64,000 nt of DNA, from positions 124,001 to 188,000 of the forward strand of contig JANQLK010000002.1 of assembly GCA_028280615.1 (NCBI GenBank), written 5' to 3'. Under the pieces are notes generated by a model. It was given only the letters and a program-made list of their open reading frames with translations, was not told where the DNA came from and ran no database searches. Position 1 is the stretch's first letter; every line of letters begins with the position of its first letter. This document shows, piece by piece, positions 44,211 through 53,970 of this stretch. The DNA is from Woeseiaceae bacterium (GTDB taxonomy: Bacteria; Pseudomonadota; Gammaproteobacteria; Steroidobacterales; Woeseiaceae). The translations under genes were made by a program, and so were the position numbers.

Positions 44211-47200
44211 ATGAATCTCACACAAGCTGCATTTCGATACCGCCCCGTCGTGTTGCTCGCCGTCGTTGCCCTGATGATCTACGGCATCGCAAGCTACTTC
44301 ACCCTGCCAGCCCGAGAGGACCCGACGATAACGATTCGCGAGGCGATCGTGACGACGGCCTACCCGGGTCTCCCGGCTGAGCGCGTCGAGGTGCTGATCA
44401 CCAAGCCGCTCGAGGAGGCCGTGCTGACCGTCAACGGAATCGAGGAGATCCGTTCGATCTCATCCGACGGCCAGTCGATCATCTACGCCAAGGCCTACGA
44501 TCGGCTGACTGAACTCGATCAGGTCTGGGACAAACTCGAGGAAGCCGTCTCGGCCGCGGCCGGTCAGCTGCCCGACGGTACCTCGCCGCCGCGCGTCAAC
44601 GACAACTTCGGCGACGTGGCCGTCATCACGCTCGCGCTGACCGGTGCGGACTACGGCCTTGCCGAGTTGTACGACTTCGCTCAGCATTCGAGAGAGACGC
44701 TGAACACCATACCCGGTACGCGCAAGGTCGAATTGGTGGGTGCGGTCGATGAGCGCGTCTTCATTGAAGCAGAGAACGCGCGGCTGGCCGAGCTCGGTAT
44801 CGCACCGGACCAAATCGTCGCAGCGCTTCGCGCGCGGAACACCATCGTACCCGGCGGTCAGATCGACACCGGCGATCGAGCTTTTGCGCTCGTGGCCTCG
44901 GGCGAGTTCGAAACCGTCGCCGACGTCGAAGACCTGTTGATTCGGGTACCGGCGGACGGCTCGCTGGTTCAGCTGTCCGACATCGCTACCGTAAGCCGCG
45001 GCTATGCCGACCCGGCGCCGCGCCGTGCTTATTTCAACGGCGCACCGGCAGTCGTGGTGTCCATCGTCATGCAGCCCGGCGAAAGCGTGCTCAACTACTC
45101 CGAGGCAGCCCGCGGCGTCATCGACGAGCTCGCAGCCAGCCTGCCGGTCGGTCTCGATCTGAACATCATCACCTGGCAGGCGGACCAGGTGGAAAACGCC
45201 GTGTACGGCGTGTCTTCGAACGTGCTGCAGACCCTGGCCATCGTGCTGGGCGTGGTGATGCTCTTCCTTGGCGTTCGCACCGGGCTGATCGTCGGCTCGA
45301 TTGTGCCGGCGGTCATGCTGATCACACTTGCCGTCATGGGTATATTCGAGATGAACCTCGAGCGCATGAGCCTCGCCACGCTGGTCATCGCTCTCGGCCT
45401 GCTGGTCGACAATGGCGTCGTCATTGCCGAGCACTTCAAGCGCTTGCTTGCAGAGCACGGCGATCGGGACCGGGCGTTGAAAGACACCGGTGCCGAGCTG
45501 GCCCTGCCGCTGCTATCGTCGTCGCTCACGACCATCCTCGTGTTCCTGCCACTGATGCTCGCGGAGCACGCGTCCGGCGAGTACACGCGCAACATTTCGC
45601 TCGTCATTCTGATCACGCTGCTGGCGTCCTGGGTGCTGGCGATGACCGTCACACCGACGCTCTGCCATCTGTTCCTGAAGCCGCCGAAAGAAGGCGATGC
45701 AGTCGTGTCGGCACGCTCCCCGGGCTTTTTCGGTGTTATCGAGGAGCGTTACGAAGGTCTGCTCCGGCATGCGCTGAAACGGCCCTGGACGTTTGTAGTC
45801 GCGATGTTCGCCCTGCTCCCGGTCGGTGGCTGGCTCGTGAACTCGACGCCGGCGAAGTTCTTCCCGGACAGCGATCGCGCGCAGGTGCTGATCTACGTCA
45901 ACCTGCCGTCGGGCGTGACCACACGGACGACGGAAGCACGCATGCAGGAGGTGATGGCGATCATCCGCAACGAGCAGCGCTATCCGGAACTCGGTGACTT
46001 CGTCGCGTACGTGGGCTTTGGCGGTCCGCGGTTCGTACTCTCGCTCGCCCCGCTCGACCCGGCGCCGCACGTGGGCTTCATCGTTGTCAACGCCAGCGAC
46101 CGCGACGCCGTGAGCAAGGCGATTCCCAGATTGCGCAATGACTTTCGTGCCGTGTTGCCCGACGTCGAGGCGCGCGTGTCGGCCATGTTCCTGGGTCCTT
46201 CCGATCCGAATGTCATCCAGATCCAGGTCAAGGGCCCGGATGCCGAGTACCTGTTTGAACAATCCGGGAAGATCGAGGCTCTACTCAACGGCATCCCGGA
46301 CACGATCGACGTCTGGTCGAACTGGTACAACCCCGTGACCCGGCTCGCCATCGACGTGGATGACCAGCGCGCCCGGCGCGCCGGCGTGACGTCTGCCGAC
46401 GTCGCCGGCTCGTTGTCGAACTACGTGCGCGGTCGACCGGTGTCCGAATTCCGCGACGATGACGAGGTATTTGCCATCGTCTCACGTGCCGTCGATTCGG
46501 AGCGCGCCGAACTCGGTCGCCTGGAGTCGATCGCCATTTTCCAGCAAGGCTCCGCGGAGTCGGTGCCGCTCGGCCAGATCGCGACCATTCGCCAGGAACG
46601 CGGCTTCGGCTTCATCCATCGCGAGGACCTGGTCCGCACGGTCACGGTGGAGGCGCGCAACCTCTCGATTTCGCCGGAAGACATGGCGCCGATGCTTCAA
46701 GCCGATATCGACGCGTTGAACGCACAGATGGCCCCCGGTCACTCGGTCGAGTTCGACGGCATCGTCGTCGACTCGCAGATCGGACGCGCCGCCCTGTTCG
46801 CAAGCTTTCCGCTGTGTCTCGGCCTGTCCATCCTGCTGCTGGTGGCACAGTTCAACGACTATCGCCGAGCCGCGATCGTCGTGCTGACGATTCCGCTGGT
46901 CGTGATCGGCGTTGGTATCGGCCTCCGGCTAATGCGAGCCGAGTTCGGTTTCCTCGTCATTCTGGGATTGCTCGCACTCGCCGGCATCATCGTCAACAAC
47001 GCGATCGTGCTGATCGACCGCATCGATATCGAGCGCAACGCCCGTGATCGGGGCGACTTCGATGCGGTCGTGAGCGCGAGTGTGCGCCGCCTGCGCCCGA
47101 TCCTGATGACCACCATCACGACGATCGTCGGCCTGCTGCCGCTTATCGTCGGCGGCGACGTGCTGTTCTACGGCATGGCCTCGATCATGGCCTTCGGGCT

Positions 47201-47333
47201 CGCGATCGGTACCGTGCTTACGCTTGGCGTCGCACCCGCACTCTATTGCCTGTTCTTCGGCATCGTACCGAATGACACACAGCCCGAGGCTGCTTGCAAC
47301 TCGGAGATGACCGGTCGGGAGGTACCGGCATGA
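44211..47333 (+). CDS. RND efflux permease
   Basis: About 1040 residues from ATG 44211. The RND duplication is clear: two sets of membrane segments and two large periplasmic loops. The TM4 proton-relay region reads LGLLVDNGVVIAE, where AcrB has Asp-Asp. The AcrB Lys940 position reads GIIVNNAIVLID, so Asn replaces Lys. These are shared with some non-AcrB RND branches, so drive or substrate may differ. The substrate cannot be predicted. The stop overlaps the outer-membrane factor start (ATGA). Confidence 0.92.
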   Translation: MNLTQAAFRYRPVVLLAVVALMIYGIASYFTLPAREDPTITIREAIVTTAYPGLPAERVEVLITKPLEEAVLTVNGIEEIRSISSDGQSIIYAKAYDRLTELDQVWDKLEEAVSAAAGQLPDGTSPPRVNDNFGDVAVITLALTGADYGLAELYDFAQHSRETLNTIPGTRKVELVGAVDERVFIEAENARLAELGIAPDQIVAALRARNTIVPGGQIDTGDRAFALVASGEFETVADVEDLLIRVPADGSLVQLSDIATVSRGYADPAPRRAYFNGAPAVVVSIVMQPGESVLNYSEAARGVIDELAASLPVGLDLNIITWQADQVENAVYGVSSNVLQTLAIVLGVVMLFLGVRTGLIVGSIVPAVMLITLAVMGIFEMNLERMSLATLVIALGLLVDNGVVIAEHFKRLLAEHGDRDRALKDTGAELALPLLSSSLTTILVFLPLMLAEHASGEYTRNISLVILITLLASWVLAMTVTPTLCHLFLKPPKEGDAVVSARSPGFFGVIEERYEGLLRHALKRPWTFVVAMFALLPVGGWLVNSTPAKFFPDSDRAQVLIYVNLPSGVTTRTTEARMQEVMAIIRNEQRYPELGDFVAYVGFGGPRFVLSLAPLDPAPHVGFIVVNASDRDAVSKAIPRLRNDFRAVLPDVEARVSAMFLGPSDPNVIQIQVKGPDAEYLFEQSGKIEALLNGIPDTIDVWSNWYNPVTRLAIDVDDQRARRAGVTSADVAGSLSNYVRGRPVSEFRDDDEVFAIVSRAVDSERAELGRLESIAIFQQGSAESVPLGQIATIRQERGFGFIHREDLVRTVTVEARNLSISPEDMAPMLQADIDALNAQMAPGHSVEFDGIVVDSQIGRAALFASFPLCLGLSILLLVAQFNDYRRAAIVVLTIPLVVIGVGIGLRLMRAEFGFLVILGLLALAGIIVNNAIVLIDRIDIERNARDRGDFDAVVSASVRRLRPILMTTITTIVGLLPLIVGGDVLFYGMASIMAFGLAIGTVLTLGVAPALYCLFFGIVPNDTQPEAACNSEMTGREVPA

Positions 47334-48781
47334 AGCGTATTCGGGCTTTTCTCGTTGCCCTGAGCGCAACCGCCGTAAGCGGGTGCGTACTGGGTCCGGA
47401 TTACGAGCGCCCCGCTACCGGTCAGGATGCGAGCTTCTCGGAGGTCGTCGACGCCGTCGGTCTCGATACGGAAGGCGCGGTCGACGAGCGCTGGTGGCGG
47501 TCCTTTTCCGACCCCATGCTGGAAGCGCTCGTCGATCAGGCAATCGCCGCGAACACGGATGTCCGCGCCGCGACCGCCCGCGTTCGAGAGGCCCGCGCGC
47601 TGCGTCGGGTTGCGCTGGCCGGCACACGTCCTTCCGTCGACCTCGACGCCGGCCCGACGCGTAGCCTCCAGAGCGAAGTGGGCAACCTGCCACCCGGCGC
47701 GCCGTTTCAACAGTCGATTTTCGACGTCGGGCTTTCTGCCGCCTGGGAAATCGACCTGTTTGGTCGCCTGCGACGTGGCGTGGAAGCCGCCGACGCAAGG
47801 CTGCAGGCCACCGTCGAGGACCGCCGCAGTGTGTTGCTCGTCGTGCTCTCCGAAGTCGCGCTCAGCTACACCGACATGCGCACCGCGCAGCAGCAGCGCG
47901 CGGTCGCGGAGCGCAATGCCCAGGTCGCGCGTGAAACGCTGGAACTCACGGAGCTGCTCGCAGGAGAAGGCCTCGCGCGGGATCTGGATGTCGTGCGCGC
48001 TCGCGCCGACGTCACCGAGCTGGTCGCGGCTCAGGCCGATTTCACGGCTGCCGAGCGCAGTGCGGCCGCCCGCCTCGCCGTGCTCCTGGGTCGCCAGCCC
48101 GCAAAAGCGCTGCCCGAGCTCATGGCGCCGTCCGAAGCCGAGTTCGTCGCACCGCGTATTCCGACCGGGCTGGCCAGCGATCTGCTGCGCCGCCGACCGG
48201 ACGTTCGCTCCGCCGAACGCCGCCTGGCTGCGGCCACCGCCGACATTGGCATCGAAACCGCCACCCTCTTCCCGAGTTTTCGCTTGACGGGCGGCGCCGG
48301 ATCCCTGGCAAACGAAGTCGACGCGCTGTTTACCAGTCCGAGCGAGGCCTGGAGTATCGCCGGCCTGCTCAGCTGGCCGATCTTCGACGGCGGCCGCCGC
48401 AAAGCCAGTATCGCCGCGGCGGAAGCGCGCTACGACGCCGCGTTCGCCCAGTACGACGGTGCGGTTCTCGATGCCCTGGGCGATGCCGAAGCGGCGTTCG
48501 CGAGCTACGTCTACGCCGCCAAGGAGCGCCAGACGCTGGAGGCGGCGCGTGCCGATCGCGAGCGCGCGCTCGAACTGACGCGCCTGCGCTTCGAGGCGGA
48601 GCTGGACGATCTGTTTCCCGTGCTCGACGCCCAGCGCCAGCTGCTGTCGCTCGAGTCCCGAATCGCAGCCGCTGAGCGCGCCGAACTCGTCGGCGCCGTG
48701 AACGTCTACCGGGCGCTCGGCGGTGGCTGGCAGGTGGCGGAAGAGACGCTCTCGGCCGCCGGTGCGAAGGAGGCGCAATGA
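47330..48781 (+). CDS. Outer-membrane efflux factor, NodT family lipoprotein
   Basis: 483 residues. GGGAGG precedes the ATG that overlaps the pump stop. A leader with AVSGC suggests a lipid-anchored TolC-like protein (Cys at about 19). It opens with GPDYERP, typical of NodT. The two helical-barrel repeats show DVRAATARVREARALRR and RRPDVRSAERRLAAA. It completes the tripartite pump. Its stop overlaps the LpxR-like start. Confidence 0.92.
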   Translation: MKRIRAFLVALSATAVSGCVLGPDYERPATGQDASFSEVVDAVGLDTEGAVDERWWRSFSDPMLEALVDQAIAANTDVRAATARVREARALRRVALAGTRPSVDLDAGPTRSLQSEVGNLPPGAPFQQSIFDVGLSAAWEIDLFGRLRRGVEAADARLQATVEDRRSVLLVVLSEVALSYTDMRTAQQQRAVAERNAQVARETLELTELLAGEGLARDLDVVRARADVTELVAAQADFTAAERSAAARLAVLLGRQPAKALPELMAPSEAEFVAPRIPTGLASDLLRRRPDVRSAERRLAAATADIGIETATLFPSFRLTGGAGSLANEVDALFTSPSEAWSIAGLLSWPIFDGGRRKASIAAAEARYDAAFAQYDGAVLDALGDAEAAFASYVYAAKERQTLEAARADRERALELTRLRFEAELDDLFPVLDAQRQLLSLESRIAAAERAELVGAVNVYRALGGGWQVAEETLSAAGAKEAQ

Positions 48782-49836
48782 ACATCCAACTGGAATGGCT
48801 CGCCCGCATAGCTTGCCCGATCCTGCTGGTCGCGACGCTCTCAGGCGGATCGGCGCTCGCCGATGACGAGACGTTCGTCGACACTTTGCCCGAGCGCCCG
48901 TTCGAGGCGGACGGTGACAACCGATTCTTCACGCTCGCGGTCGAGAACGATGCATTCGGCAGTAGCAGCGACCGGCACTACACGAGCGGTGTACGCGCGA
49001 CGTGGCTGAACCTGGGCGACGATCCGTCCTGGATCGCCGACAGCCTGATGAGTCTGTTTTCGAAGGGCGGCGAGAACTCACCGGGCGCGACTTTCTACTC
49101 GCTCGGCCACAACTTGTACACGCCAAGCGACATCGAAGCGGAAACGCCGGATCCGCGGGATCGGCCATACGCGGCATTTCTCTATGGATCCGCCGGCTAC
49201 ACCAAAGCAACGGGAAATCGCATTGACGCCGTGGAGTTCACGCTCGGCATCGTCGGCCCCTGGGCGTTCGGAGAGGAAATCCAGACAGCCGTCCACGATA
49301 TTGTCTCAGGCGACGATCCCCTTGGCTGGGACAATCAGCTCGACAACGAGCCGGGACTGATTCTTGCCTGGGAACGGCGGTGGCCGTCCGCGCTCAAGAC
49401 CGATATGGGACCGATCAACGCCCGGCTGATGCCGCACGTTGGCATCAGTCTCGGCAACGTATACACCCACGCCGCGGCAGGCGCGACCTGGCAATTCGTG
49501 CCGGACGACTACGAGTGGCAATCGCCGCCGCTTCGCGTTCGGCCGGCAATACCGGGTAGCGGCTTCTTCTACCCCGAATCCGATCGCATCGGCTGGTCCG
49601 CGTTCGTGGGATTCGAGGCGCGTGCCGTCGCGCGCAACATCTTTCTCGACGGGAACACGTTCGAAGACGGTCCGTCCGTCGATCGGGAGACCATGGTGTA
49701 CGACCTCAACGCGGGCTTCTCGGTGGCCTGGTCGAAATTGCGAATCGCCTACACGCTCAACTGGCGCTCAAACGAATTCGTCGGGCAGCGTGACGAGCAG
49801 GTCTTCGGCGCCATCTCCATCAGCCGACGATTCTAG
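48778..49836 (+). CDS. lpxR: LpxR-family (DUF2219) lipid A 3'-O-deacylase-like protein
   Basis: 352 residues, signal peptide ending SALA, then a 12-strand barrel. Family motifs are FTLAVENDAFG, DRHYTSG, DRPYAAFLYG and the conserved QTAVHDIVSG with GWDNQLDNEP. Asn-Asp of ENDAF and the His in the TAVH motif match residues needed for Salmonella LpxR, as I recall. Translationally coupled (ATGA) to the outer-membrane factor, so it is part of the efflux operon. It would remodel lipid A at the outer membrane. A second copy with conserved motifs lies at 57071-58117. Confidence 0.85.
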   Translation: MNIQLEWLARIACPILLVATLSGGSALADDETFVDTLPERPFEADGDNRFFTLAVENDAFGSSSDRHYTSGVRATWLNLGDDPSWIADSLMSLFSKGGENSPGATFYSLGHNLYTPSDIEAETPDPRDRPYAAFLYGSAGYTKATGNRIDAVEFTLGIVGPWAFGEEIQTAVHDIVSGDDPLGWDNQLDNEPGLILAWERRWPSALKTDMGPINARLMPHVGISLGNVYTHAAAGATWQFVPDDYEWQSPPLRVRPAIPGSGFFYPESDRIGWSAFVGFEARAVARNIFLDGNTFEDGPSVDRETMVYDLNAGFSVAWSKLRIAYTLNWRSNEFVGQRDEQVFGAISISRRF

Positions 49837-49850
49837 GCGATTGCCGGAAT

Positions 49851-49869
49851 GCAGTGCGCGCGGCACTGC
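49851..49869. terminator. Hairpin after the efflux/LpxR operon (possible terminator)
   Basis: GCAGTGC-GCGCG-GCACTGC forms a perfect 7-base stem about 15 bases after the LpxR stop. Only a weak T-rich stretch follows, so it may attenuate rather than fully terminate. Confidence 0.4.
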
Positions 49870-49910
49870 GGCGCCGACGTTTGACTTTCCATGGGTACTG
49901 CGGCTAAATA

Positions 49911-49924
49911 CGCAAGTACTTGCG
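49911..49924. promoter_or_regulatory. Perfect 14-base palindrome upstream of marR
   Basis: CGCAAGTACTTGCG is a perfect palindrome 19 bases before the chosen marR start. Size and position fit an autoregulatory MarR dimer site. Binding is inferred. Confidence 0.55.
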
Positions 49925-49942
49925 CAAATACTCGGTTTCAGG

Positions 49943-50458
49943 ATGCTGTCTACCTCACAACTCGACATGCACAAGGCGTTTCTGGCCCACAATGCGCGCC
50001 GGCTCGCGGATCTGGTCATCGCGCAGGGCACGGAGATGCTCCAGGCACACGGTCTGCAATCGCCGAGCTCATCAGTCTCCACGGTTCTTCACCTGAGAGA
50101 CGTCGGGGCAACGACGGTGACGGATCTGGCGAAGGCATTCGGTCATACGCATCAGATGGCGGCGCAGCGCGTCGCGGGACTCGTGGCAAAGGGCTTGGTC
50201 GAGAAGATCAGCAACGAAAACGACCGGCGATCATCCCTGGTATCGCTCACTTCAGCCGGCCGCAAAGAGGCGTTGCAGCTCGCGAGGATCGTCGATCGCG
50301 CCTCCGCTGCTCTCGACGGCCTGTTCAAGGAGATTGGCTGCGATTTGACTGAAGCGATTCTCAGCGCCGAACGAGACCTGCTGAGACGGCCTCTCCTCGC
50401 CCGAATGGAAGAAGTGGCGCAAAACGGCGAAAGCCAGGCGATCGGGCAGACGAAGTGA
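49943..50458 (+). CDS. MarR-family transcriptional regulator
   Basis: 171 residues from ATG 49943 (an ATG at 49967 is also possible; no strong ribosome site before either). The winged helix is visible: TTVTDLAKAFGHTHQMAAQRVAGLVAKGLV, then NENDRRSSLVSLT, the beta-wing signature of MarR. The stop overlaps the CPBP protease start (GTGA). A palindrome lies just upstream. It may regulate that protease or the preceding operon. Confidence 0.88.
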   Translation: MLSTSQLDMHKAFLAHNARRLADLVIAQGTEMLQAHGLQSPSSSVSTVLHLRDVGATTVTDLAKAFGHTHQMAAQRVAGLVAKGLVEKISNENDRRSSLVSLTSAGRKEALQLARIVDRASAALDGLFKEIGCDLTEAILSAERDLLRRPLLARMEEVAQNGESQAIGQTK

Positions 50459-51183
50459 CATCGCGCCCGGCTGAGTCCGCCAGTGTCGTCGCGGCGGCGC
50501 GGGATCTGCTGCTTGTCCTGGGTACTCTGTATCTGGCCAAGACCGTGGTCTTGTGCATCGATTCCTTGTGGACCGCTGCGGGCCCCGTTTCATTGCTTGC
50601 CGGCCTTGCCGTCGTGGCGCTTTGCTTGAAGCGGGGCGAAGAGCGCTGGAGCGGCATTGGTCTCAAACGTCCCGACAGCATCGCGCGTGCGTTGCTCTGG
50701 ACCTTGCTCATATTCGTCGTGACTATGGGTGCAGGCTTCGCCGTCGAAGCCTTTGTGTCTGCCGTCACAAGCGGTGCGTCAATGCCGCCGCCCGGCGTTG
50801 ACGAGAGATACGCGAACAGGTTTGCGCACCTCCCGGGGAATCTGCTGGCTTATCTGCAATGGCTGGCGATTGCGTGGATTGTCGGCGGATTCGCCGAGGA
50901 GCTCCTCTTCCGGGGATTCCTCATCTCCCGGTTCGAGCGGCTCTTTTCGCGATTGCCCTTCGCTGTCGTGCTTGCAGTTCTGTTGCAAGCCGTTCTGTTT
51001 GGACATCAGCACTTCTACTATCAAGGCTTCGCGGGTGCCCTTGCGACCGGTCTCATCGCACTGGTATCGGGCGCCTTCTACGTTCTCCTCAAGCGCAACA
51101 TCTGGCCGTTGATCCTGTCGCACGGCCTGGCGAACACGTTGGGATTTACGTTGATCTACCTGGGCGTAATGCCGCCGCCATAG
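50455..51183 (+). CDS. CPBP-family intramembrane glutamic endopeptidase (CAAX-type)
   Basis: 242 residues with about six membrane segments. The family triad motifs are AEELLFRGF (Glu148-Glu149), FGHQH and ILSHGLANT. Members cleave membrane-bound substrates such as prenylated or bacteriocin peptides, and some give self-immunity. The GTG start overlaps the MarR stop, so the two are an operon. Confidence 0.88.
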   Translation: MTSRPAESASVVAAARDLLLVLGTLYLAKTVVLCIDSLWTAAGPVSLLAGLAVVALCLKRGEERWSGIGLKRPDSIARALLWTLLIFVVTMGAGFAVEAFVSAVTSGASMPPPGVDERYANRFAHLPGNLLAYLQWLAIAWIVGGFAEELLFRGFLISRFERLFSRLPFAVVLAVLLQAVLFGHQHFYYQGFAGALATGLIALVSGAFYVLLKRNIWPLILSHGLANTLGFTLIYLGVMPPP

Positions 51184-51225
51184 TGATCGCGAGCGCTAGC
51201 CCGCGCAATCGGTGAGATATTCGGG

Positions 51226-51645
51226 CTAGGCACCCAACAAGGGTCGCGCTTTGATACGGTGATATCGGAGCGCGAGTTCGATGCAGTGCCGCAATGCATC
51301 GGTATCGACCGGGTCGCCAAGCGTGAAGACGATCGCTCTGTTGCCCTCATAGGCAAACGTATTCGCGTAGATCTCTCGAAACGTGTCGACGAGTTTGGTG
51401 TTGCAGTTGAAGTACAGCGCATAGCGCTCCGGCCGGGACTTCGGTGTGCCGAGCCTAACGGTACTGCCGCCCTTTACGAGATAGCTCGGCTCGCCCCACT
51501 TCAGCGTCTCTTCCACGCTGCCAATTGCCTCGTGCGCGTCGGCAACATCAAGGATCAGCCGGCGAAGTCGCAGGAGCTGTCGCCGGATTTCCGCGGGGTA
51601 TGCGTCGAACGCGGCCGCGACAGCCGGATTATCGATCGTTGTCAT
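51226..51645 (-). CDS. DUF1801 family protein
   Basis: 139 residues. The DUF1801 pattern includes IRRQLLRLRRLILDVA, VEETLKWGEPSYLVKGGSTVRLG and YALYFNCNTKLVDTF. It overlaps the 3' end of the rhodanese gene by 17 bases on the same strand, so the two are likely cotranscribed. Function unknown. Confidence 0.8.
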   Translation of the reverse strand: MTTIDNPAVAAAFDAYPAEIRRQLLRLRRLILDVADAHEAIGSVEETLKWGEPSYLVKGGSTVRLGTPKSRPERYALYFNCNTKLVDTFREIYANTFAYEGNRAIVFTLGDPVDTDALRHCIELALRYHRIKARPLLGA

Positions 51646-52597
51646 GACGGAGCGGCACCTCCATCGGCAACGATTCGTCGCTGGACCATTCCTGTAGCGA
51701 GGCCGTGTAGACGGCGACGTCTGTATAGCCTTGTCGCGTCATTACAAAGGCATTGGCCGATGCGGAGATGCCGCCACCGCAATACGTAATTGATCGAGTA
51801 TCGCGGTCTCCCACCAACAGTTCGTCGAGCTCGTCGCTGGGTCGGAAGCGACCCGTATCGTCCAGCAGCGACCTCATCGGCACGTTCGATGCGCCGGCGA
51901 TATGGCCCGGTCTTGCGTACATGGTCACGTCGCCGCGGTACACCGGTTCGGGCAGTGCATCTATGATATTGACGGAATCGTCACCTATTGCAGCCAGAAC
52001 CTCATCCTTGCCGACAATCAATTCCGGCCGCAACGCGACCGTCAGGGTTCCGGCGGGCGGGTTGCTCTGTGCCTCTGTTGACAACGAATAGCCCGCGCCG
52101 GTCCACGCAGCGAGTCCACCGTCGAGCAGTGCGGCTCGGTCAAATCCAATCCAGCGGAGCATCCACCAGACTCTGGAAGCCCATGCCGAGCCGCTGCTGT
52201 CGTACAGCACAACTCTGGAATTGTCGTTGACCCCGAGCGCATTCATGGCGTTCGCGAACGCCTCCGGTGATGGCACGGCGAACCGATACGGACTTTCACC
52301 ATCTGACAGATTCCCCGTGAGATCGGCAAATCCCGCGGTAGGAATGTGGCCGCCCTCGTAGCTCGCCCGGCCGCTCGAGATGCTGAAACCGTCCTCTCCG
52401 CCCATCTCGACAAGCACGGTACAGTCGAGGACGACGAGATCCGGATCATTGAGATGTTCGTTAAGCCACTCGGCGCTCACCAGCGAATCCATCGCCATCT
52501 CTTTGACAGGCTGGTCGACTGAATCCGAACAGGCCGCGATGAAGCCGAGCAACGAGATCAGGGCCAGCGACCCCTTGCAGGAACTGACAAAAGACAT
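51629..52597 (-). CDS. Rhodanese-type sulfurtransferase lipoprotein
   Basis: 322 residues with two rhodanese domains, the thiosulfate/3-mercaptopyruvate sulfurtransferase layout. The leader ends with a lipobox (GFIAAC), so it is a periplasmic or outer-membrane lipoprotein, not cytoplasmic. The first domain holds VVLDCTVLVEMGG and ASYEGGHIPTAG. The second has the active-site Cys in ITYCGGGISASA. The family detoxifies cyanide or moves sulfur; the extracytoplasmic location is noteworthy. Confidence 0.87.
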   Translation of the reverse strand: MSFVSSCKGSLALISLLGFIAACSDSVDQPVKEMAMDSLVSAEWLNEHLNDPDLVVLDCTVLVEMGGEDGFSISSGRASYEGGHIPTAGFADLTGNLSDGESPYRFAVPSPEAFANAMNALGVNDNSRVVLYDSSGSAWASRVWWMLRWIGFDRAALLDGGLAAWTGAGYSLSTEAQSNPPAGTLTVALRPELIVGKDEVLAAIGDDSVNIIDALPEPVYRGDVTMYARPGHIAGASNVPMRSLLDDTGRFRPSDELDELLVGDRDTRSITYCGGGISASANAFVMTRQGYTDVAVYTASLQEWSSDESLPMEVPLRHDNDR

Positions 52598-52761
52598 CGG
52601 AGTCTCCTCCTTTGAGTCCCGGTCACAGTATAGCTTGGGATGCGTGCTCCGTTGTGGTTCCTACCTCAACGGGCGGAAGCGAGCGGCTTACAATGCGCGC
52701 GTCGATCGGGGCCGTGATCCGGATACGTGTGCGACGGCCTGGCCTGCTATGGCGAATGCCG

Positions 52762-53967
52762 TCAGCGAGAGGCGATTTTGACACCGTCGGCAATCCCCTC
52801 GCCGGGATATACGACTATTCGTTCGCCTGCCTCCAGCCCGGACAGAACTTCCGCGCTGCTCGAGGTCATGTTACCCACTTCGACGATACGCAGCCTGGCT
52901 TTGCCGTCCTGATCAACGAACACGGCCCAGTCTGCTCCCTGTCGAAACAGCGCCGTCAGCGGCGCTTTCAACACGCTATCACCCTCCCACAGCACAACGC
53001 GCACATCGACCTGGTATCCGTGACCTAGCGCCGCCCATTCTTCCGCCGGACTGACGATGTCGAGGATGACGTTGACGCGCTGCTCTTCGATACCGAGGGC
53101 CGATATCTTCGTGAAACCCAGCGGCTCCACGCGCCTGACCTGAGCCCGCAGTTCGTTTTCCCCGCCCCAGTTCTCGACAATCGCCGCGTAGCCGGGCTTG
53201 ATCTTCACGGCGTCGATCGACAGCAGATCGACGACAATCTCCAGCCGTTCGGGATTGCCGATCTCGACGAGATTCTCGCCGGCCCTGACAAAGCCCTCGG
53301 ATTCACGAAGCACGCGCAGCACCCGCCCGTCGACAGGTGAGTTGAGCTCGAGGCACTCGCAGGATTGACGTTGCTCTGCCATCTCGGACGGCGACATCAG
53401 CTGCGCCTGCGCGCGCGCGAGCTCGTACCGGCGCACCTGCATATTCGCCCGGGCGACGCCCAGGGCCGCACGGCCGGTATCGAACTCACGCTCTGACGCT
53501 TCAAGGTCCCGCTCCGAGATCGTGCCTTTGGAGGCGAGCTCGCGCGATCGCGCGAGCTCTGATTCCGCAAATCTGAGCTCTGCCTCGGCCTTTTGCAGCT
53601 CCGCCTCGGCGAGAGACGCTGCCGATTCCGCCGCGCTCAACTGCGCACGCGCCTCGGCCTCGGTCCGCGGGTCGAGCAGCTGAGACTCCGTCGGTTCGAC
53701 CTCGGCAATCAGGGTCTCCCCCGCCACGACCCAGTCACCGGCTTCGGCCTCGATTCTTCGAAGCCGGCCATCAACCGGTGCGGACACGAGAAACACGTCC
53801 ACTACGCGCGTTTCGCCCTCGTCTCCCACCGTGAGCATCATCGGCCCGGCTTCGATTGCCTCGAGATCCACGACGGTCGCCCTTGGCCAGAACGCGCCCA
53901 TCAATGCAAAGGCGACCAGCGCGGTGGCCGATCCCCAAATAAGCAGCCGTTTACGAGTCGCATTCAT
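52762..53967 (-). CDS. HlyD-family periplasmic adaptor (ABC exporter)
   Basis: 401 residues, with an N-terminal anchor (LLIWGSATALVAFALMGAFWP) followed by lipoyl and coiled-coil parts. The hairpin is long and charged (about 105-190, LSAAESAASLAEAELQKAEA). CECLELNSPVDGRVLRV starts the second lipoyl half. It pairs with the FtsX-like permease three bases upstream and the ATPase before that, the plan of MacAB-type or LolCDE-like exporters. Confidence 0.88.
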   Translation of the reverse strand: MNATRKRLLIWGSATALVAFALMGAFWPRATVVDLEAIEAGPMMLTVGDEGETRVVDVFLVSAPVDGRLRRIEAEAGDWVVAGETLIAEVEPTESQLLDPRTEAEARAQLSAAESAASLAEAELQKAEAELRFAESELARSRELASKGTISERDLEASEREFDTGRAALGVARANMQVRRYELARAQAQLMSPSEMAEQRQSCECLELNSPVDGRVLRVLRESEGFVRAGENLVEIGNPERLEIVVDLLSIDAVKIKPGYAAIVENWGGENELRAQVRRVEPLGFTKISALGIEEQRVNVILDIVSPAEEWAALGHGYQVDVRVVLWEGDSVLKAPLTALFRQGADWAVFVDQDGKARLRIVEVGNMTSSSAEVLSGLEAGERIVVYPGEGIADGVKIASR

Positions 53968-53970
53968 ACC

